Source of the DNA: Carya illinoinensis
Taxonomy: Eukaryota > Streptophyta > Magnoliopsida > Fagales > Juglandaceae
Direction of reading: 5' to 3'
Assembly: GCF_018687715.1 (NCBI RefSeq)
Contig: NC_056758.1
Span: 23,230,501-23,294,500, forward strand
DNA: 64,000 nucleotides
Shown here piece after piece: positions 57,201 through 64,000 of this stretch. The stretch's first letter is position 1. Each line of letters opens with the position of its first letter. The position numbers and the translations under genes were made by a program. Under the pieces are notes generated by a model, which worked only from the letters and a program-made list of their open reading frames with translations, searched no databases and was not told the DNA's origin.

Positions 57201-57680
57201 TATCATTTGTCATTCAGGTCTACCTTTGCCCCCCCTCTTTTCCTGCCAACATAGCACCTCATTAAAATCCCCACAAATCAACCAAGGTTCAATGTCTACT
57301 CCCTTCAGGGTTTTAATCATATTCCACGTTTCCTGCCTCAGTTCAATCTCAAGACGGCCATACACACCTGTGAAGTGCCACTGTCTATCAGCCTCTTCAT
57401 TATAAATCTGAGCATCTATATGGTTCTTTGAGAAGCTTTGTATACTAAGCTTAGTTTCCTTTTGCCACAATAGTGCCAACCCCCCACTCCTTCCTTCACA
57501 ACTTACTGCAAAACAGCACTCATATCCCACCTTTCTCCTTACAAGCTCCATTTTTGTAACATGTAGTTTTGTTTCCTGTAGGAACAAAACCATGGGAAAT
57601 TCCTTCCTGACCAAGTCACGAAGTGATCGAACTCCCCGTGGGTTCCCAAGCCCACGACAGTTCCAACTGATGCACTTCAT
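54293..57680 (-). pseudogene. LINE ORF2: endonuclease, reverse transcriptase, zf-RVT
   Basis: ORF2 starts at ATG 57680-57678. The endonuclease (57680 to about 56990) shows SWNCRGLG, QETKL, GDFNE and SDHLPV, the metal and catalytic motifs of APE-type nucleases that nick target DNA. TGA at 57210-57212 interrupts it in frame. The reverse transcriptase (about 56350-55550) has AFVPGRLISDN, KLDISKAYDRLEW, GIRQGDPLSPYLF and the FADD catalytic box, all intact. A one-base shift at about 55375 moves reading into 55351-54335, which holds the thumb, SAYRVF and CKMCNTETEDVAHALCFYP (zf-RVT). It ends at TAG 54335-54337, after which RNase H follows in frame. Confidence 0.93.
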
Positions 57681-59149
57681 TTGATTAGGCAGGGCTGTTC
57701 TCCAGCCTGTGCCTCTTCACTCATATTTTCATCTACCAACATCATGGTAGCTTTCAGTTTCTTCCTCGTCGACATATTATGTCTGCCTGGTCTTTTAATT
57801 TTTCTAGTAGCTGTGCTAACCTGTCTGTCACAATCTTGCAATATCTCATCCAGGTTAGGGGGCTTGTAGCTTTCAATACGGGTCCTTCTTTTCCATGTTC
57901 TACCCCTCCTTTGTTCATTGGCACCCATAGTGTTATTCAGGTCATGTTCACTTAGGATACTAAGGTCCCTCTTGGTCATGCCCCAAGCCTTAGGGCTCTG
58001 TGGGGAACTGGTACCAGGTCTCGTGATAGGGTCCTGATTTTCCTTTTGCCCCTCGCTACCCATTGACTTTCCATTCACTCTTTTTCCCCTACCATAGTCA
58101 GTAAGACCTATCGTGTGGTTTCCTGATCTAGCTGTCTCCCCTTCCTTGGAAAGTCCCTCAGGGAAAAGAGGTTCAAGCATACCTGGTAGTGGGCTAGTGC
58201 AGTCTTGTCGTATCGTAGTTGGCAGACCCGCACGTGGGAAATCTTGGCTTCTGGGGTTGAGCCGTGTGTCTTCCACCATGTCAGGGCTAGTTGACATCTT
58301 CTCCTGTGGTAGAAAAGACTGGGCCACGTCATCATCATCACCCTTACGCCCAGCATTGCTTTCCAGATTGCCTCCCTTTCCGGCGAGTCCACCCGGCACA
58401 TCCCTGTTGGGATGCTTCCGATAAGAAGCTCGTAGCCATGCCCCATACTGGATCTCCTCCTTCCATGGATCTCTTTTGAGCCGTCTTCTCACACCCTACT
58501 GCTCCATGCTTGATGATGCCACAGCTAAAACAGAAAGAGGGCAACCTCTCATACCTAAATGGGATCCATACTCGGTTACCATTAAAGGAACTCACAACAC
58601 CCCTCATCAGGGGTTTTGTAATATTAACAGAAATGTTAACCCGTAGATAGGGCCCCCAGCCAACTCCTTCTTTATCAACATCAACTTCCAGCACTTCGCC
58701 TACTAGCTCTCCTATGTTTCTTCCCACCCTCCTGGTCATGCCACCTAGGGGGATGTTATGCATCTGCACCCACATAGGTTCTTTGTCAAAAACCATCTCC
58801 CCTGGTGCAACCAAGCCATTATAGTCCTCAAGACAGATTAAGTTACGGTCAAACTGCCAAGGTCTTCCTAGCTTTACCTTAGCTATGTCACTTGCGTTTT
58901 GGAACTCGATCAGGAACAGATTGGTGCCCACTCCTTTAAACTGAACTCCACCTCGTTTCTTCCAAATTTGGACCATGGTTGCTTTGAAAGCTTCCTTATT
59001 GACACCTTGTCTGCCACAATAAGACCCAGCAGGCAAAGAGTGCCTCGTCTAAGGGCTATGCCATCAGTAGACAGGTCAATCTACACCTCTGCTTGTTCAG
59101 CATCAGTGAGTTTGAGTTTGTCCCACTTTTCCAGTATGGAGTCTGCCAT
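57677..59149 (-). pseudogene. LINE ORF1: nucleic-acid binding protein
   Basis: The likely start is ATG at 59149-59147, opening MADSILEKWDKLKLTDAEQ, the usual beginning of plant LINE ORF1. A TAG at 59081-59083 and two compensating frame changes (about 59040 and about 58490) break it. The middle (59036 to about 58500) is a DUF4283-type domain (FKATMVQIWKKRGGVQFKG, then LGRPWQFDRNLICLEDY) ending in the CCHC knuckle CFSCGIIKHGAVGC. The last part (58492-57677) begins near QYGAWLRASY and is Pro/Lys/Arg-rich. ORF1 products bind the element RNA to form the ribonucleoprotein used in retrotransposition. Confidence 0.9.
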
Positions 59150-59710
59150 TTCTTCTAGCTTTCCCCGTATCCTCTCCCTTGCGTCTTTGTTTACTTCCAA
59201 CTCTCTCCACTAACTTCTTCTTTTGGAATAACTTCTGGATTTGAAACTCCCTGGCTAGCTTCAGCAACCGTGGCTTAAGAGAAGAGAGAAAACCGAGCTA
59301 AAAACTAAGCTCCTCAACCTAAGGATCAGGAGACTACCCTTGCCAAGAGCAAGAAAAAAACTTCACCTCTATCGCCTCTTAGAGAGAGAACAAAGAGAGA
59401 GAAGACTTAAGAATTAATTTCGTATCATATATGTAGTACATAAAGTTATTAGTTATAGTATTAGTACTAGTGTATTATTAGTTATTGTAAATAAGTTAAT
59501 AACCATTACTAATTTACTATATACTAATAGACTAATAGTATTAGCGTATTACTAATATATATATATTAATACATATATAATAGTACACTATATGTATGTA
59601 TATTAAATATATATACATGACTAATATTACTAATATAATATAGCTATACTAAATCACTAATAGTCTAATACTAATACAATTATATAGTCTAATACTAATA
59701 AAATTATGAT

Positions 59711-59833
59711 CTCATTATTTCGCTAGAACTTTTGGGTCCTCTCCTCTCGATAGGGTGAGGTTTGTTTCAGCTCTTTCCGCTTGGGAAGTGCTGGTTTAGT
59801 CTCTAAGGCGTGAGTCTGTAGAGAGTTAGGACA
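59711..59833 (+). other. Probable 5' region of the second LINE
   Basis: Non-coding, located between the AT-rich MITE sequence and the ORF1 start. CTCTCCTCTCGATAGGG and GGTTTAGTCTCTAAGGCG suggest a LINE 5' leader. The exact LINE start is not clear and its 3' duplication lies outside the preserved part. Confidence 0.5.
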
Positions 59834-62800
59834 ATGGTAGAAGATATCACAAGACGTTGGGAATCTCTAAAGCTTACATAAGAAGAACAAGAAGAAATCA
59901 TTCTTCCAGTCGAAGCAGTTTTATCCTCAAACATTAAAGGAGAACTTTGTCTCCTTGGTATGATTTTCAACAATAGAATAGCAAACAGGGAAGCTTTCAA
60001 AACAACTATGTCCAAGCTTAGGAGCACTGAGGGATGGATCACTTTCAAAGAACCGGTAGCAAACCAGTTCCTCATTGAGTTCCAACTATACTCAGACAAA
60101 CAAAAAGTACTGCAAGGAAGGCCATGGTCTTTTGACCAACACCTCACCTGCATGAAAGAATTTTAGGGAACTCTATCCCTTGCAAAACTACAGTTCCACA
60201 CTGAACCTTTCTGGGTTCAAATTCATAATCTCCCTTTCGCAGCAATGAACAAGGAAGTTGGCATAAAGGTCGGGTCTGGTCTAGACAAAGTCCTCAAAGT
60301 TGAAGTTGATACAGAGGGATTTGGTTGGGGCTGCTTCTTAAGAGTTAAGTCTAAAATCAATGTTACTAAGCCTCTCCCAAGAGGTTGTTTCCTAAAGATA
60401 GGTACTAAACAATATTGGCTCTCATTCAAGTATGAAAGGCCTCATGTTCTGTTTCAGATGCGGCTTCCTACTACATGAGAAAGGAAATTGTATAGAAAGT
60501 GTGACACCCCATTTTTACGTGTATTTTCACTGAATGAGTTGTTTTTAATTTAATTAATATATTAGTTATTTTATTTTAAATTGGTTTTATTTTATTTGAT
60601 GTGGTGTTTAATTTATTTTAGTCGTTTTATGTTTTTAAAATCGTTTTCGGCGGATCAGTTTTTGGGTTCTGGAGGTGAGGACTGGACCTCATTTCTTTCC
60701 CTCATCTTTCCTTTTTCCTTTTTTTCTTTTTTTCTTTTCTTTTTCTTTCCCTTTTTTCCTTTTTCTTTCTTTTTCTTTCTTTCTTCTTCCTCCTTCTTCC
60801 CATGCGCGTGCAAGCTGCTTCTTCCCTCTTCCCATCGTCGATCTGTTGCCCACCTAGAACCGCCGCTGCCGACCGGCGTGGCCATCACCACCCCCACCAA
60901 AAAACTCCCCTCTGGCCGGTGAATACTCCCACCAAAAATCTCCTCCATTCGAGCCACCGTTAGCCCCCTACAGCCCCTTCTTTCCTCACGGTTTTGAGCC
61001 GTTTTCGGCGCCGTCGCTCCACCTCCGGCCACCACCTCTTCACCACATCTTCCCCTACTTCTTGCCGACCTAACCCACCCATTTTTGGCCCCGATCCGTT
61101 GCCAGAGCAGCTCCCATGAGCTCAACTCCAATTTGGCCTTTTTCCGCTTCCACCGCCACCCACGGCCAAAGCTCACTTCCTTTAGCTTCATAAACATCTC
61201 AAGGCCTTTTCCTATCAATTTCGTGTCTTGGTTTGTCCCCGTTCGAAAGTGGGTAATTTACTACCCACGGCCACAGTGTAAAATACACTGTTACGTTACT
61301 TTTCCTCCGTCGTTTGCAACGCCGCGAGCTTTCAAAAAATACCGTATAGCGCTGTAAGTATTTTTCAAACTCTAATTTTAGATTTAAATATATTTTGCTC
61401 TTATAATAAATTATCTGGTTGGTTGGTTGATTCCAGACTGAGTCCGAGAAGTTCGGGGGTCGGATGGATTGAGGACAGAGTTGTTTGGTTTGTTGATTTG
61501 TGATTGGTTGGTTGTTTTGTGCCTTGAGGTTGCATTTACATGGTGCATGCACGTGCATTTTATTTAATTGAGAAAAATCATGTTTTGTTGGTGTAAATGG
61601 ATTTTCGGGTGCGTGTGTCTCACGACACCAGGCCGGGATAGGTTATTATCTTGGTGGAGCTCCTCTGGTCATTCGAGAGTGGATAATACTGAGTGACATC
61701 CCCTAGGTTGTCGCTGGGCGACGATCGGATCGCACGATATGGTAACGTTGTCGTGTCGACTCCATGGTTCCTAGAGTGGCGAGGACTAGAAGATGGCCTG
61801 GTCCAGGGACGCGCTGGGCACGAGTACTGGGCATCGCTTGTTTAGGTGTCACACGCGTAGTCGTTACCTGCGGTGTGGTACAGGAGCCAGAGTATGCGGA
61901 TGATCCCTAGGGGAGATCATGGTGCATGCAATAATTGGATCGGTTTATGGTTTTGGTTACGGTTTGAGGCTATGTGATCCATTTTATGAGAAAATGGTGG
62001 TTTATTGATTTGGGCCATTATCTTGGATAATGGCGAGAACTGGTTTTAAAGGTTATGTTTATGGGCCAAATGGGTTTGTGGCGTGCGTGAAAAAAAAAAT
62101 ATGGTTTTACGGGTTATGTGCATTGGCATTCTTTTATGCATATTGTTTGAGTTTTAATATGTTTTTATCTGGTGGCGTTTGGACCTTACTTACCTGCGGC
62201 ACCATTTTGGTACCGTAGATTTTGGTGCAGAGTTCGAGGAGGAGGAGGAGGCTGAGCCCGAGGATACGGCTCGCCGGAGTTCTGAGTTGGAGTTATGCTT
62301 TGTAGTTGGTTTTAAAACTATATTGTGACTTGTAATATTTTATTTTTGTATGTTTTGAACAGCTTTGTATTAAACTAAGACAAAAATTCTGGTACTTAGT
62401 TATGACTATCGGTATCCGCTGCGTGTTTCTTTTTGTACACGTGTTGCTTGTACACACACTAGGCACTTAGCGATAGAGTGGTGACCCGTGATGTCACCAT
62501 CCGGACGTCTCGATTTTTCCATGTCCATACGTGGGGATTTGGGGGCGTCACAGAAAGGTCATCAGAGAATCAAGCAAAGAAGCAATACGGGCAATGGCTT
62601 CGAGCTAGCCCTTTCTCTGCAAAAGGAGCTTCCATTAAGAAGTATGGTGGATCCATGGACCAAGAGCACCATGGCTCATCATGGAGAAGAAGCACAAAGG
62701 AGGAAGGAGACTACAGCCCCCACCATGGGGAGGCCACATCAAAGTCAGCAACCGAGGCACCTACCCTGGCAGTGGTAGCAGGAATTAAGGAGGTCAACCA

Positions 62801-63274
62801 GGATCATGCTGGTGTTACCATACCAATGAAGGTCAGAAGATGTCAGCACAAGGTAACCCCCCTGGCCTTAAAGATCCTGTGATTTGCTCCTTACATGAAT
62901 CCCATGTACTACCTCAAGTTACCTTTCCAAAGGACCCCTCCATACTTGTTAACCAGACCATACCCTCGCACACTATAGCTTCTCCTTTTGATGATGTAGT
63001 AATGCTAACTTCTGAGACAACTCCTTTAAGTGTTCTACAAAAGTCAAAAAAAGGGGCTAACTCTCCCAAGAATACCTCTGTGAAAAAAGAAAACTCTCCC
63101 TACCTGCCTGTGACAGGCAAATTATGGAAGAGGAAAGCTCGAGCCCTCTCATCCTCCCTCTCTGAAGTTACAAATACAATCAATGATCTCCCATTGCTCA
63201 CTAAAACAAATAGATCTTATAGTGAAAGGGTTAACACTCGTGCAAACATGGCTCAAAAGAAACAGAAAACTTAG
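59834..63274 (+). pseudogene. Second LINE ORF1, interrupted by a family A solo LTR
   Basis: ATG at 59834 opens MVEDITRRWESLKLT. A DUF4283-like domain follows (NREAFKTTMSKLRSTEGW, then LQGRPWSFDQHLTCMKEF), with stops near 59877 and 60163, and then HTEPFWVQIHNLPF. After a frame change comes a CCHC knuckle CFRCGFLLHEKGNC (about 60450-60490). The solo LTR 60500-62552 sits a few codons after it. Beyond the LTR the coding resumes as SSENQAKKQYGQWLRASP, then a Lys/Ser-rich tail in two frames to TAG at 63272. It is a different LINE family from the one at 53537-59436, in the opposite orientation, and no ORF2 follows. Confidence 0.85.
60500..62552 (+). mobile_element. Solo LTR, family A, inside a LINE ORF1
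   Basis: 2053 bp, TGTGACACCCC to GGGGGCGTCACA, flanked by GAAAG at 60495-60499 and 62553-62557. The antisense splice-donor consensus is at 62188-62196 on the minus strand. The 42-codon frame begins (ATG about 62157) but is broken after about 19 codons. Reading frames at 60581-61357 on both strands are the GC-rich LTR section also present in the other copies. Confidence 0.95.
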
Positions 63275-63331
63275 CTCCAACTCAATATGAGCTCAACTCA
63301 AACATACTTGGTGGAGGCTGCAACGCAGCCC
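63275..63331 (+). other. Short LINE remainder after ORF1
   Basis: The sequence contains GTGGAGGCTGCAACGCAGCC, coding for an EAATQP-like end as seen at the close of some LINE ORF1 proteins, in another frame. It is cut by the family E LTR at 63332. Confidence 0.45.
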
Positions 63332-64000
63332 TGATTGAGTTAAATTATTGCATTTTTAATGCTTTTGGAACCAATATATATTAATTCTTTCATTAATTTA
63401 TCATTGGTTTTATATGAAAAAATGAATAAATCAAAGTTGTGATTTTAATTGATTAAAAGCATGAATTTCTGCTCTAATTTTATCAACTGCCAATTAATAT
63501 GGATTATGGTACATATGGATTAAAAGCCAGAAGCCGCCGCTTGAGCGAAGTCAGGCAGATTCAAACGCTCGACTTCCGCTCGACAGTGGGCTCGAGCGAG
63601 TTGCGGGAAAAGAGATCGCTCGAGCAGAGGCATTTGGTCGCTCGAGCGAATTCAGGCAGAGTCGAACGCTTGATGTTCGCTCGACAGGCCACTCGAGTGA
63701 ACTTAGGCAGAGTCGAACGCTCGATGTTCGCTCGACACTCCGCTCGAGCGAATATCGCATTTTTACAGATCAAGGTTTATTCTGCCGTCAGAGTATATAT
63801 ATGTTTTCTTTACATCTTAGGACGACTCTTGGCTGGGAAAAACTCAGTTTTGGGTAGAGAAACACTTAGAATTCATTTTTTCCATTGATTTTCATTCAGA
63901 TTTGGAGAGGAGGATTCATACAATTGATCATTCACTCACACTACAGCAGATTGAAGAACTCCTTGAGGGGTCCAATTGCCACTGCAGCTCAGCCTCCTCC
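63332..64000 (+). repeat. Start of a family E LTR (runs off the window)
   Basis: It begins TGATTGAGTTAAATTATTGC, parallel to TGATTGAGCTGAAATATTGC at 10088, and shares GAAAAAAT and GTGATTTTAATTGATTAA landmarks. It contains the CTCGAGCG minisatellite, which the other copy lacks. GTATATATATG near 63793 is a possible TATA region. The right end is outside the window. Confidence 0.75.
63536..63752 (+). repeat. CTCGAGCG-rich minisatellite
   Basis: About four units of roughly 50 bp are built from CGCTCGAGCGAA, TCAGGCAGAGTCGAACGCTC and GATGTTCGCTCGACA words, with imperfect copies at 63536, 63590, 63640 and 63692. The GCTCGAGC core is self-complementary. Overlapping frames on both strands come from the repeat. 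It has no evenly spaced unique spacers, so it is not a CRISPR-type array. Confidence 0.85.

Larger units (their letters stand above)
53537..59436 (-). mobile_element. Full-length L1-type LINE
   Basis: The 5.9-kb element is flanked by the 18-bp duplication TACATAAAGTTATTAGTT (53519-53536 and 59437-59454). On the minus strand it has a 5' region of about 290 bp, ORF1 (DUF4283-like with CCHC knuckle), ORF2 (endonuclease, reverse transcriptase, zf-RVT, RNase H) and a poly(A) end shown as a T run at 53537. ORF1 and ORF2 overlap by ATGA at 57677-57680. The intact length and perfect long duplication indicate a fairly recent insertion, but ORF2 has three in-frame stops and a frameshift, so it is no longer active. 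Confidence 0.95.
52201..59710. mobile_element. Second, decayed CGGTCC/AT-rich MITE-like copy with nested LINEs
   Basis: It opens TTCGGTCCGGTCCACAGTCC, then has AT-rich sequence like the middle of the MITE at 2985-3704 (TATTAGCGTATTACTAATATAT near 59528, compared with 3206). The parts 52201-52437, 53353-53518 and 59455-59710 are separated by a LINE-like insert and a full LINE. Neither terminal inverted repeat is preserved, so its limits are approximate. Confidence 0.6.

Noticed and set aside
63536..63752. CRISPR-like array
   Set aside because: The units are imperfect tandem copies without unique spacers, in plant DNA. It is a minisatellite.

Overview
The window is plant nuclear DNA, probably from a eudicot. 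I found no complete host gene, rRNA gene or tRNA gene in it. Almost every base can be assigned to nested transposable elements, so it looks like repeat-rich, probably pericentromeric or intergenic heterochromatin. Pointers to a plant: Ty3/gypsy elements of the Tekay/Del type with a C-terminal chromodomain, primer sites resembling initiator-Met tRNA, L1-type LINEs with a C-terminal plant RNase H, LTRs up to 4.9 kb, and heavy decay of CG-containing codons to stops. The species cannot be named from the sequence alone.

Layout. 1-13.2 kb: an old gypsy-like LTR region ('family D') split by a two-LTR Tekay-type element (2161-10050, minus strand, 'family A', target duplication CATTA, no gag) and by a solo LTR ('family E', 10088-12294). 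An hAT-like MITE full of CGGTCC repeats sits in only one of the family A LTRs. 13.2-17.7 kb: rearranged pieces of a 4.9-kb LTR ('family C') carrying a 978-bp solo LTR ('family F'). 17.7-22 kb: copy 1 of a non-autonomous Ty3/gypsy family ('family B'). 22-24.2 kb: a family A solo LTR. 24.2-29.3 kb: family D pieces in both orientations with a LINE 3' end. 29.3-41.1 kb: a diverged family B LTR, family C pieces, then family B copy 2 with a 4.9-kb family C solo LTR nested inside it. 41.1-47 kb: more family B LTRs, an integrase-containing relative, and copy 3. 47-49.2 kb: a 2.17-kb LTR palindrome ('family H'). 49.2-52.2 kb: LTR fragments. 52.2-59.7 kb: a second MITE-like copy holding a short LINE-like insertion and a full-length 5.9-kb LINE with an 18-bp target duplication. 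59.7-63.3 kb: a second LINE ORF1 cut by a family A solo LTR. 63.3 kb to the end: the start of a family E LTR with a CTCGAGCG-rich minisatellite.

The most interesting content is family B. Three copies share one deletion junction that removes all of reverse transcriptase and most of RNase H. They keep a protease reading frame, and they carry a 93-bp module, repeated two or three times, that fuses half of the integrase zinc finger to the region after the integrase core. The repeat units correspond between copies, so the chimera formed before the family spread. A neighbouring fragment with the same LTR still has the integrase core and may represent a helper lineage. Other points of note are repeated fold-back LTR pairs, a 42-codon acidic reading frame and an antisense splice-donor consensus kept in several family A LTRs, and a hairpin in family C LTRs with a paired base change. 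No gene here appears to serve the host; what the parts share is retrotransposition and its decay.
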